Positions 1 to 6,767 of a stretch of DNA of 16,902 nt are shown here, in pieces. The notes beneath the pieces are model-generated. The model was not told the origin of the DNA, did no database searches, and saw nothing but the letters and a program-made list of their open reading frames with translations. How positions within the stretch are numbered: the stretch's first letter is position 1; each line of letters opens with the position of its first letter. This DNA is from Gammaproteobacteria bacterium. GTDB lineage: Bacteria; Pseudomonadota; Gammaproteobacteria; Eutrophobiales; Eutrophobiaceae. A program made the position numbers and the translations under genes. Location of the stretch: assembly GCA_016198885.1 (NCBI GenBank), contig JACQHV010000054.1:1-16902 (forward strand). Direction: 5' to 3'.

Positions 1-134
1 CTCTTGTAATCTTTCCTGGGTTCAAGCCATCTGTTGACTGAATTTTTCTAAATTAGATCTAAACCAGGTTTTCTGCAGTCAGTAGTTCTGCGTTGATTCA
101 GGTGATTTTAGGTCCCTTCGAGTAACTTTGGTAA

Positions 135-162
135 TTGTACTGTTTTTAATTTCTTTTATGAT
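135..162 (+). promoter_or_regulatory. Possible sigma-70 promoter upstream of the TPR-sulfotransferase gene
   Basis: TTGTAC at 135-140 and TATGAT at 157-162 are separated by 16 bp. The -10 element matches the consensus at five of six positions, but the -35 element matches at only three. If the promoter is used, transcription would begin near 169 and the inverted-repeat element at 182-326 would lie in an untranslated leader of about 195 nt. The assignment rests on spacing and sequence alone, in an AT-rich stretch where chance matches are common. Confidence 0.25.
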
Positions 163-181
163 AAAGTCCAATAAAATTTCA

Positions 182-326
182 GTAGTGGGTCAGTTTGATT
201 TTTCGAACCCATCTCCTGTCATTTCGAAGGAGCGTGGCTACCGAGAAATCCTGTTGTAATATACAGAAAAGATTTCTCCGGGAGTCTGCCCTGAGCAAAG
301 TCGAAGGGGTCGAAATTACCCACTAC
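182..326. repeat. Nested inverted-repeat element (MITE- or REP-like)
   Basis: The outer arms GTAGTGGGT (182-190) and ACCCACTAC (318-326) are exact 9-bp inverted repeats. Inside them, GTCATTTCGA (218-227) pairs with TCGAAATTAC (310-319) with one mismatch, and GAGAAATC (243-250) pairs exactly with GATTTCTC (271-278). A further interrupted dyad, CCCT...AGGG, lies at 289-308. The internal words resemble dispersed, non-coding palindromic repeats seen in many bacterial genomes; that resemblance is from memory and was not searched. The element ends 37 bp before the start codon of the next gene. A fragment at 114-130 (CCCTTCGAGTAACTTTG) resembles part of its right half and may be the remains of another copy. 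The rest of 1-363 shows no supported gene. Confidence 0.6.
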
Positions 327-363
327 CAAAAGATTTTAAAATTAAATCACTCGTGCCTCTATT

Positions 364-2460
364 ATGTCTTCTGATCAAAATCAACTGAATTTATCAGTTT
401 CACAATTCTTTCAGGATGCTGTCAGTCACCATCAACGTGGTGAACTGCAACATGCTGAAATAATGTACAGACAACTTCTCAATCAACAACCTGAGAACCC
501 GGATGTATTGCATCTTCTGGGCGTTGTTGAGTCTCAATTGGGGCGCCATGATTCTGCAGTAGAATTTATTCAACGTGCGATTACCATACGACCGGATATG
601 CCGGATTTCTACAACGACCTGGCGCTTGTTTATATCAGTCAAGGTAATTTTAATGCAGCAATCAATTCTTGTAAGCAGGTGCTGCAAATGTATCCCGATC
701 ACGCCGGAGCACACTTTATCCTGGGGAATGCCAATTTCCAGCTGGGTAAATACGAAGCTGCAGCAGCAGCATATGATAAGGCTTTAGTCCTAAATCCTGA
801 TGATCCGGACGTAATTTTTAATCTGGGTAATGCACTAAGGGAATTGGGTAAATTGGAAGAAGCCGTCGCCGCATTTGAAAAGTCCTTGCACCTTAGACCT
901 GACTATGCCATGGCCCATAATAATCTGGGAAGCGTATTTCGAAAGTTAGAGAAACTTGAACAGGCAGAAGCCTGCTTCAGACAGGCAATTTTTTATTCTC
1001 CGGACTTTGCCGGGGCTTATACAAATCTCGGACTTGTCATGACACAACTTGGTAAATTCGAAGAGGCCAAGTTTATATTTGAGAAAACATTACAGTTCAA
1101 TCCCGATCATGCTGAAACGCATAATCATCTGGGAATTGTATTATACAAACTGTTTTTGTTGGATGAAGCAAGAATGTTTTTTGAAAGGGCAATTGAACTG
1201 AATCCCAAGTACGCTGAAGCCTATTGTCATCTGGGAGAAGTCCTGATGCTTCAGCAGCAGTTGGAAGCAGCACAATTCTGTATGGAAAAGGCACTCAAGC
1301 TGAAACCGGATTTGTCTATAGCATATTATGGCATGGGAAATATATATTTGCATAACGGTTATATAAAAAAAGCACAGGAAGCTTATGAAAAGGCATTGAA
1401 ACTTGATCCAAATCTGACAGATGCGAAGAAGGGACTTATTCGTACCCGAAAGTATACAAAGAGCGACCAGGAAGAAATCATCAGTATTACCTCCCAATTA
1501 AATAACCCTCAACTTGAGAATGAAAGTGCGGCAGTTCTTCATTTAGCTCTGGGCAAGATATTGGATGATTGTGGAGATTATGAAAAAGCGTTTTATCATT
1601 ATGACAAGGCAAACACATTGAAACGCAAAACTGTGAATTTTGATTCGGAGACACATCGGCAATTTGTAAACCAGCTCATACTTGTTTTTAACAAAGATCT
1701 ATATGAAAACCGCATCATCGCAGGGGATACGTCCAGACAACCTGTATTCATTGTCGGTATGCCCCGGTCAGGCACTTCACTGGTGGAACAAATCATTGCC
1801 AGTCATCCGTCTGCCTTTGGTGCCGGTGAACTGGATTATTTCAGTAAAATTGCAGTATCACTTCCAGAGTTGCTCAAGACCAATGCGGATTATCCCGCTT
1901 GTATTACACATCTGGATCAACTGACGGCCCAGTCAATTATTACAGATTATCTGGAATTACTGTTATCTTACTCCAGCAGGGCGCAGCGAATTACGGACAA
2001 GATGCCATCAAATTTTCTGCATCTCGGATTAATTGCCATCTTGTTTCCCAGTGCAAGCATCATTCATTGCCGCCGCAACGAACTCGATACCTGTCTTTCC
2101 ATATATTTCCAGTTTTTTGCCGGTCATCATCCATATACCTATAATCTTGATGAGATTGGTGCGTATTACTATCAGTATAAAAAATTGATGGGTCATTGGC
2201 GTGATGTGTTATCAATTAAAATGTATGAGATCGATTACGAGATGTTAATCAGTAATCAGGAAGAAGAGAGCCGGAAATTGATTGAATATATTGGAATGCC
2301 GTGGGAAAAACGATGTCTTTCTTTTCATAAGACAAAACGGCCGGTTATGACTGCCAGTAATTGGCAGGTACGGCAACCAATCTATACTTCCTCGGTTGAG
2401 CGTTGGAGAAATTATGAACCTTATCTTGATTCGCTCAAGAGGATACTGAAAACAGGATGA
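364..2460 (+). CDS. TPR-repeat protein with C-terminal sulfotransferase domain
   Basis: The 698-residue protein has two parts. Residues of about 17-356 form roughly ten consecutive 34-residue tetratricopeptide repeats with the usual pattern (for example LGNALRELGKLEEAVAAFEK), a scaffold that normally binds protein or peptide partners. A helical linker follows. From about residue 460 there is a sulfotransferase domain of the Sulfotransfer_3 type: VFIVGMPRSGTS at 461-472 is the phosphosulfate-binding loop for PAPS, and CRRNELDTCLS from residue 569 matches the second nucleotide-binding region of this family. No signal peptide or membrane segment is seen, so it should be cytoplasmic. The substrate is unknown; a protein held by the TPR array or a cell-surface glycan are both possible. 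The ATG at 364 has no convincing Shine-Dalgarno sequence, but no better in-frame start is visible. The gene stands alone: it is on the opposite strand from the PHB cluster and converges with it. Confidence 0.9.
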   Translation: MSSDQNQLNLSVSQFFQDAVSHHQRGELQHAEIMYRQLLNQQPENPDVLHLLGVVESQLGRHDSAVEFIQRAITIRPDMPDFYNDLALVYISQGNFNAAINSCKQVLQMYPDHAGAHFILGNANFQLGKYEAAAAAYDKALVLNPDDPDVIFNLGNALRELGKLEEAVAAFEKSLHLRPDYAMAHNNLGSVFRKLEKLEQAEACFRQAIFYSPDFAGAYTNLGLVMTQLGKFEEAKFIFEKTLQFNPDHAETHNHLGIVLYKLFLLDEARMFFERAIELNPKYAEAYCHLGEVLMLQQQLEAAQFCMEKALKLKPDLSIAYYGMGNIYLHNGYIKKAQEAYEKALKLDPNLTDAKKGLIRTRKYTKSDQEEIISITSQLNNPQLENESAAVLHLALGKILDDCGDYEKAFYHYDKANTLKRKTVNFDSETHRQFVNQLILVFNKDLYENRIIAGDTSRQPVFIVGMPRSGTSLVEQIIASHPSAFGAGELDYFSKIAVSLPELLKTNADYPACITHLDQLTAQSIITDYLELLLSYSSRAQRITDKMPSNFLHLGLIAILFPSASIIHCRRNELDTCLSIYFQFFAGHHPYTYNLDEIGAYYYQYKKLMGHWRDVLSIKMYEIDYEMLISNQEEESRKLIEYIGMPWEKRCLSFHKTKRPVMTASNWQVRQPIYTSSVERWRNYEPYLDSLKRILKTG

Positions 2461-2528
2461 AAAGTTTCAGAAATAAATTAGAGTCTGAACTGTTTGAGGT
2501 AATTTAGTATATAAGATAATAAAATAAT

Positions 2529-2846
2529 TTATTTCTTACCGCTGAGTGCGAGTAATATTCCGTTTGTCAGTTCTTCAATAAGTGCATCGTCATAGCCGGC
2601 CTCTTTTAAAGACCACATGAATTTATTACCAATTCTGGCCTTTGTGTAGATATTAAGTTTTATATTGCTTCGATAAGAGTGCGCCAGCGTGTAAAGATTA
2701 TTTATCGCTTTGTTAAGTTTATTATTAGCTTTTCTGTTCTTTGGCTTGTAAACAAGATCAGGGGGGCAATGTTGTATAAACTCAACGGCGAGATTATTGG
2801 CAAATTCATCATGTTTTTTAAATGAAAACCAGGAAAATTGTATCAT
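2529..2846 (-). CDS. Small protein of unknown function
   Basis: This 105-residue reading frame is not recognised as any family. It has plausible protein composition: a basic, Asn/Lys-rich middle (residues of about 36-75) and a well-formed C-terminal helix with acidic and hydrophobic residues (FMWSLKEAGYDDALIEELTN). It has no signal peptide or membrane helix. It lies downstream of and on the same strand as the second acetoacetyl-CoA reductase, after a 137-bp gap, and could be the last gene of the PHB series or an independent gene. The ATG at 2846 has no clear Shine-Dalgarno sequence, and the frame closes upstream before any other good start. No gene overlaps it on the other strand, which favours it being real. 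Confidence 0.6.
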   Translation of the reverse strand: MIQFSWFSFKKHDEFANNLAVEFIQHCPPDLVYKPKNRKANNKLNKAINNLYTLAHSYRSNIKLNIYTKARIGNKFMWSLKEAGYDDALIEELTNGILLALSGKK

Positions 2847-2912
2847 TTTGTGGATAACTAATTGTGAAATGATATTTTATGATTGCTCGACAAATACATG
2901 GGGTGGGTAATC

Positions 2913-2973
2913 TTGATTCTCTTATTTATCTATTGGATTTATTAAACGATACTGGGCAATTGATTCTCTTATT
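2913..2973. repeat. 14-bp direct repeat in the spacer
   Basis: TTGATTCTCTTATT occurs exactly at 2913-2926 and 2960-2973, 47 bp apart start to start, between the second reductase gene and the small unknown gene. No function is evident. A regulator binding the two copies or a remnant of a local duplication are both possible. Confidence 0.5.
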
Positions 2974-2986
2974 GATAAATCGTTTA
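2943..2986 (-). terminator. Weak stem-loop at the 3' end of the second reductase gene
   Basis: TAAACGAT (2943-2950) and ATCGTTTA (2979-2986) are exact 8-bp inverted repeats. The right arm includes the TAA stop codon of the second reductase gene. The loop is long (28 nt), the stem is AT-rich and there is no clean U-tract, so this would be a poor intrinsic terminator; an mRNA 3'-end stabilising structure is an alternative. Confidence 0.25.
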
Positions 2987-3988
2987 TCCCATATAAAGAC
3001 CCCCATTAATAGAGATTTCCGAGCCGGTAATGTAGCTGGAGTTTTCCGCAGCCAGGAATGCAACTGCATCAGCAATCTCGGCCGGTTTGGCCAGACGCCC
3101 TACCGGAATTTTGGCAATGATATTATTTTTAATGTGTTCCGGAATAGCTTCCACCATGCTCGTTCCTACATACCCCGGGCATACTGTATTGACCGTTATA
3201 CCATTATCAGCCAGTTCCAGGGCTAAAGATTTGGTAAATCCAATCATCCCCGCCTTGGCGGCAGAATAATTTGTTTGACCAAACTGTCCTTTCTGGCCGT
3301 TAACCGAGGAAATATTGATTATCCTGCCATAGCCTTGCTTGATCATGTGATTAATGAAATTTCGGGTGACATTAAAGACACTGTCAAGATTGGTATCCAG
3401 CACTGCATGCCAGTGCTCAATTTCCATGTTTCTCAGGGTAAAATCACGGGTAATGCCGGCACAATTAACAAGAATATCCACCCGGCCATATTCTTTCTCC
3501 AATTGCCTGGACATTTTCTTGCAGGATGAAAAATCAGTAACATTACATTCAATAATATCAATTGCGTAGCCTTCTTTCCGGTGTTTTTTCTGCCATGTTC
3601 CGGCATGCTCTGCTTCAATGGCAATAAAGGTGGCAACCACCTGGTTACCATCATTAAACAGTCGTTTACAGATTTCTGTTCCAATGCCACCGATCCCGCC
3701 AGTTACGACAGCAACACGATTTGTTTCAATTCTTCTACCGGTTTTTCTGTTTAGCGTGCCGGATCGAGCGGGTTCAGGATTAAAATAAGAAGTGAATGCG
3801 TCAGTGTGATGATGTGCAAGCTGGCTAACTGATGTATGGGCGAATTCTGTAAAACCGAAAAAGGAATTAAGGCTAAATTCAACAGGATCATGCCAGCATT
3901 TCAGCATATTGTTTTGTACCTTCTGTAAATGATTAGTAAATTCAGTAACCATGTCATGGTAAAGAGCCAAAGTCATTGCATTAATCAT
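2984..3988 (-). CDS. phaB: Acetoacetyl-CoA reductase paralogue with N-terminal extension
   Basis: Residues of about 89-334 form a complete short-chain dehydrogenase/reductase of the PhaB/FabG family, which reduces acetoacetyl-CoA to (R)-3-hydroxybutyryl-CoA with NADPH. TGGIGGIG at 96-103 is the nucleotide-binding loop. Ser228, Tyr241 and Lys245 form the catalytic set, and Gln235 and Gln238 match the substrate-contacting glutamines in the PhaB signature NGQKGQFGQTNYSAAK. The usual NNAG is NCAG here (residues 175-178). Residues 1-88 are extra: PhaB proteins are normally about 246 residues long. The extension is predicted to be helical, rich in Phe/His/Asn, and resembles phasin or PhaR-type granule-associated helices rather than a targeting signal. 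GGGGTG, 8 nt before the ATG at 3988, supports this start, so the extension is translated. The gene lies 60 bp downstream of phaR on the same strand. The simplest inference is a reductase tethered to PHB granules. Confidence 0.85.
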   Translation of the reverse strand: MINAMTLALYHDMVTEFTNHLQKVQNNMLKCWHDPVEFSLNSFFGFTEFAHTSVSQLAHHHTDAFTSYFNPEPARSGTLNRKTGRRIETNRVAVVTGGIGGIGTEICKRLFNDGNQVVATFIAIEAEHAGTWQKKHRKEGYAIDIIECNVTDFSSCKKMSRQLEKEYGRVDILVNCAGITRDFTLRNMEIEHWHAVLDTNLDSVFNVTRNFINHMIKQGYGRIINISSVNGQKGQFGQTNYSAAKAGMIGFTKSLALELADNGITVNTVCPGYVGTSMVEAIPEHIKNNIIAKIPVGRLAKPAEIADAVAFLAAENSSYITGSEISINGGLYMG

Positions 3989-4048
3989 GCAGTAAGCACC
4001 CCAGGTAATTAATTATTGGTTCTAATACCGAGTTGTATCGGGTGATTG

Positions 4049-4504
4049 TTATTTTGAATTATCGTCTGTCTTTAAACCTGCGGCCTTGAAAAAATTATCC
4101 TGCATTTCCTGCCACATTTTGATGTTTTGATTGGTAAATTCTGTCATCGCCTTTATTGGATTAGCTGCCATTGTTTCCTGGATCTGTTTTTGTTGCTCGA
4201 CGAATAATTGCATGCTCTTCTGGATATAATCTCCTGCGATGCTTTGCAGTGAATCACCATAAGAACGGATGATTTGTGTCAACAGCTCGGTAGAGAAAAA
4301 CGGTTCACCATCATGTTCCTGCTCAGAGATGATCTGTAACAGGATATTACGGGTAAGATCCTCATCTGTTTTGACATCTTTAACGAGGAAATCAACGCCT
4401 GCAAGAACCAGTTGCTTGACGTCATCCAAAGTGATGTATTTACTCTCTTCTGTATCATACAGACGGCGGTTTGGATATTTTTTAATAATGCGGATTTCGC
4501 TCAT
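4049..4504 (-). CDS. phaR: PHB synthesis regulator PhaR
   Basis: The 151-residue protein begins with the PHB/PHA accumulation regulator DNA-binding domain (residues of about 4-63, with the hallmark KKYPNRRLYDT). This is followed by the PHB_acc region (about 73-112, LLTQIIRSYGDSLQ) and a helical, aromatic C-terminal tail (about 113-145). Known PhaR proteins repress phasin and pha genes and are released when they bind nascent PHB, so they sense polymer. The gene lies between the two reductase genes in the same direction, 129 bp after phaB and 60 bp before the second reductase. The start codon has no strong Shine-Dalgarno sequence, but the N-terminus matches the family without gaps. A heptad-repeat hairpin occupies its upstream region. 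Confidence 0.93.
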   Translation of the reverse strand: MSEIRIIKKYPNRRLYDTEESKYITLDDVKQLVLAGVDFLVKDVKTDEDLTRNILLQIISEQEHDGEPFFSTELLTQIIRSYGDSLQSIAGDYIQKSMQLFVEQQKQIQETMAANPIKAMTEFTNQNIKMWQEMQDNFFKAAGLKTDDNSK

Positions 4505-4511
4505 CTTAATC

Positions 4512-4622
4512 AGTATAAAGTTTAAAGTGTAAAGTTAAAAGAAAACATCAGATATTCCGGTATCAGGCATCATGAATTAATTTCTGACATTACTTTAAAC
4601 TTTTAACTTTCTGCTTTCCACT
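4512..4622. repeat. Inverted repeat with 7-bp phased units between phaB and phaR
   Basis: The left arm reads AGTATAA, AGTTTAA, AGTGTAA, AGTTAAA in consecutive 7-bp steps (4512-4539). The right arm, read on the minus strand from 4622 down to 4595, gives AGTGGAA, AGCAGAA, AGTTAAA, AGTTTAA in the same phase. The arms can pair, with an exact 11-bp core (AAAGTTAAAAG at 4531-4541 against 4600-4610). The middle holds a small dyad, GATATTCCGGTATC (4551-4564). The element fills most of the spacer between phaB and phaR, so it could separate their expression by forming a hairpin, or it may simply be a dispersed repeat. Confidence 0.65.
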
Positions 4623-4633
4623 TAAACAGTCAA

Positions 4634-5380
4634 TTACATCATATGTTGGCCGCCATTCATGGAAAAGTCAGCGCCAGTGGCAAAAGCGGCCTCATCCGAG
4701 GCCAGAAAATCGACTAACGCGGCAATTTCTTCAACCTTGCCAAGGCGACCTACCGGAATGCTGGCGATAATCTTGTTACGGATATCCTCAGGAACTGCCA
4801 TGACCATTTCGGTCGCAATATATCCCGGCGAGACAGTATTTACAGTGATTCCCTTGCGTGCGACTTCCTGGGCAAGAGCCATGGTAAAACCATGCATACC
4901 TGCCTTGGCTGCTGAATAGTTGGTTTGACCTAACTGTCCTTTTTGACCATTGATTGATGAAATATTAATGATGCGACCCCAGCCACGTTCTGACATGCCG
5001 TCGACAATTTGTTTGGTAACATTGAACAGGCTGTCAAGGTTGATTTTTATTACATCATTCCACTGTTCCTGGCTCATTTTGCGAAAAGAGCCGTCTTTAG
5101 TAATGCCGGCATTGTTGACAAGGATATCAATAGGACCAAGTTCACTTTCAATCATTTTTACAAGGTTAACACAGGCGTCGAAATCAGAAACATCTGCCTG
5201 ATAAATATTGATATCATAACCTCCTTTCTTGACCTCATTTTGCCACTTTTTGGCCTTTTCCTCGTTACGGTAATTGGTGGCTACTTTTGCGCCTGAATCA
5301 GCAAGCCGCAGACAAATAGCAGCGCCGATACCACCGGTTCCCCCGGTGACCAGGGACACTTTTCCTTTCAGATCAGACAT
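4634..5380 (-). CDS. phaB: Acetoacetyl-CoA reductase
   Basis: The enzyme reduces acetoacetyl-CoA to (R)-3-hydroxybutyryl-CoA with NADPH, the second step of PHB synthesis. The 248-residue product has the normal PhaB length. TGGTGGIG at 12-19 binds the cofactor, NNAG is at 89-92, the catalytic residues are Ser142, Tyr155 and Lys159, and the PhaB signature NGQKGQLGQTNYSAAK is intact. The frame stays open upstream to 5431, but the start is placed at the ATG at 5380: this gives the family N-terminus (MSDLKGKVSLVTGG), lies 5 bp after the phaA stop, and has GAGAG just upstream. The tight spacing means translational coupling with phaA in one operon. Confidence 0.95.
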   Translation of the reverse strand: MSDLKGKVSLVTGGTGGIGAAICLRLADSGAKVATNYRNEEKAKKWQNEVKKGGYDINIYQADVSDFDACVNLVKMIESELGPIDILVNNAGITKDGSFRKMSQEQWNDVIKINLDSLFNVTKQIVDGMSERGWGRIINISSINGQKGQLGQTNYSAAKAGMHGFTMALAQEVARKGITVNTVSPGYIATEMVMAVPEDIRNKIIASIPVGRLGKVEEIAALVDFLASDEAAFATGADFSMNGGQHMM

Positions 5381-5385
5381 AACGC

Positions 5386-6567
5386 TTATCTCTCGACCGC
5401 CAGCGCAACCCCCTGACCACCACCGATACACAATGTGGCCAGGCCTTTTTTGGCATTTCTACGTTTCATTTCATGGAGCAAGGTGACCAGGACACGACAT
5501 CCTGAAGCCCCGATGGGATGTCCCAGTGCGATTGCACCGCCATTTACATTGATCTTGGCTGGATCCCAGCCGAGTTCCCGGTTAACGGATATGGCCTGTG
5601 CAGCAAATGCCTCGTTGGCTTCGATCAGGTCCAGATCATCAATAGTCCAGCCTGCCTTTTCCAGACATTTCTTCGTGGCTGGTATAGGACCTGTGCCCAT
5701 TATGGCTGGATTGACACCGGCGCTGGCATAGGCCTTTATCGTCGCCAGTGGTTTCAAGCCAAGCTTTTTTGCCTTGCTTTCGGACATGACGATGACAGCA
5801 GCGGCCCCATCATTAATACCGGAGGCATTAGCGGCAGTCACTGTACCATCCTTGTCAAAGGCCGGGCGCATCTTGGCGATGCTTTCAGCGGTTACTCCCG
5901 CGCGCGGAAATTCATCTCTGTCGAATACAATGGGTTCGCCCTTGCGTTGCGGGATTTCAACCGGAATGATCTCATCGGCAAATTTATTCTGTATTTGAGC
6001 TGCTTCATACTTCTGTTGGGTCTTGGCGGCAAACTCATCTTGCTCGATACGGGATATATTATATTGTTTGGCAATATTCTCAGCGGTAATGCCCATGTGA
6101 ATATTATTGAAGGCATCCCAAAGGCCGTCCACGATCATGGAATCCTGCATTTTCCACTCACCCATCTTCATGCCAGAGCGTGATTTCGGTAATACATGCG
6201 GTGCGAGACTCATATTTTCCTGGCCACCAGCCACGATAATCTCGGCATCACCGCACAGGATGGCCTGTGCAGCGAGATGAACGGTTTTCAGACCACTACC
6301 ACAGACCTTATTAATGGTCATACAGGGGATGGTATGTGGCAGTCCGGCTTCAATCGCAGCCTGACGGGCAGGATTCTGACCACAGCCCGCAGTCAATACC
6401 TGACCGAAAATCACTTCATCAACCTGTTCGGGTTTTATACCGGCTCGTTGCAACACGCCGGCTATCACTTTTGCCCCCAATGTATGAGCGGGTAAATCCG
6501 CTAAAGCACCACCGAAACTCCCGACGGCAGTACGGCCCGCCGATACAATGACAACTTTTTCTGACAT
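5386..6567 (-). CDS. phaA: Acetyl-CoA acetyltransferase (beta-ketothiolase)
   Basis: This thiolase condenses two acetyl-CoA to acetoacetyl-CoA, the first step of PHB synthesis, and can run in reverse. The 393-residue protein shows the family landmarks: the acyl-accepting Cys89 in NKVCGSG, His350 in ALGHPIGASG, and the second catalytic Cys380 in LCIGGGQG. The ATG at 6567 is preferred over the in-frame ATG at 6585 because an AGGAGG lies 9 nt before it and the protein then begins MSEKVVIVSAGRTA, as in relatives. It is the first gene of the phaA-phaB pair and is followed on the same strand by phaR and a second reductase. The upstream spacer carries two TGCA words that could be a PhaR site. Confidence 0.95.
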   Translation of the reverse strand: MSEKVVIVSAGRTAVGSFGGALADLPAHTLGAKVIAGVLQRAGIKPEQVDEVIFGQVLTAGCGQNPARQAAIEAGLPHTIPCMTINKVCGSGLKTVHLAAQAILCGDAEIIVAGGQENMSLAPHVLPKSRSGMKMGEWKMQDSMIVDGLWDAFNNIHMGITAENIAKQYNISRIEQDEFAAKTQQKYEAAQIQNKFADEIIPVEIPQRKGEPIVFDRDEFPRAGVTAESIAKMRPAFDKDGTVTAANASGINDGAAAVIVMSESKAKKLGLKPLATIKAYASAGVNPAIMGTGPIPATKKCLEKAGWTIDDLDLIEANEAFAAQAISVNRELGWDPAKINVNGGAIALGHPIGASGCRVLVTLLHEMKRRNAKKGLATLCIGGGQGVALAVER

Positions 6568-6576
6568 ATTCAGTTT

Positions 6577-6582
6577 CCTCCT
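6577..6582 (-). promoter_or_regulatory. Ribosome binding site that sets the phaA start
   Basis: A full AGGAGG on the minus strand sits 9 nt before the ATG at 6567. It would overlap the coding region if the upstream ATG at 6585 were used, so it decides in favour of the shorter protein. Confidence 0.8.
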
Positions 6583-6642
6583 CATCTTCTATCGGGGTAT
6601 GAAATTCAAAAGGTTAATTTCAGATAAATCCTAAATTTACGC

Positions 6643-6651
6643 TGCAGTGCA
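6643..6651. promoter_or_regulatory. Candidate PhaR operator (TGCA pair)
   Basis: TGCAGTGCA holds two TGCA words one base apart, about 75 bp upstream of the phaA start. Characterised PhaR proteins, such as that of Paracoccus, bind TGCA-rich sites, and phaR is encoded in the same gene series. The link is inference from that knowledge. The word is short and could occur by chance. Confidence 0.35.
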
Positions 6652-6700
6652 CAAAATTTTAACGATAGTATCAGAAATCGTTCTTCGACTCTAGCCAAGG

Positions 6701-6719
6701 TTCATTTCATATAAATGAA
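6701..6719. promoter_or_regulatory. Short dyad between the LysR gene and phaA
   Basis: TTCATTT (6701-6707) and AAATGAA (6713-6719) are exact 7-bp inverted repeats with a 5-bp spacer. They lie about 50 bp past the LysR stop codon and about 135 bp before phaA. This could be an operator for phaA or a weak terminator for the LysR gene; the stem is too AT-rich for a convincing terminator. Confidence 0.25.
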
Positions 6720-6767
6720 ACCCCCAATCCGCCTCTTTAGATACACTGAATGATTATCAGAGGGCGG

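Noticed and set aside
1..39. Possible C-terminal tail of an upstream gene (frame 3, stop at 37-39)
   Set aside because: Only 12 codons are visible and they match no family; the frame could be open by chance.
466..1431. 102-bp periodicity that might suggest tandem DNA repeats or a CRISPR-like array
   Set aside because: It is explained by 34-residue TPR units in a coding frame; the DNA copies are diverged and there are no spacers.
2849..2857. Replication origin suggested by a DnaA-box word
   Set aside because: There is a single box, with no cluster, no AT-rich unwinding element of typical form and no dnaA/dnaN/gidA neighbours.
4028..4041. Small hairpin CCGA...TCGG between phaR and the second reductase
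   Set aside because: The stem is only 4 bp with no T-run, so it is too weak to call a terminator.
5381..5431. Longer N-terminus for phaB starting at 5431
   Set aside because: It would overlap the end of phaA and add 17 residues not found in the family; the ATG at 5380 fits the family and the spacing.
5518..6183. 221-codon plus-strand open frame
   Set aside because: It lies wholly inside phaA on the other strand, lacks a ribosome binding site and has no recognisable domain; it is a shadow of the thiolase gene.
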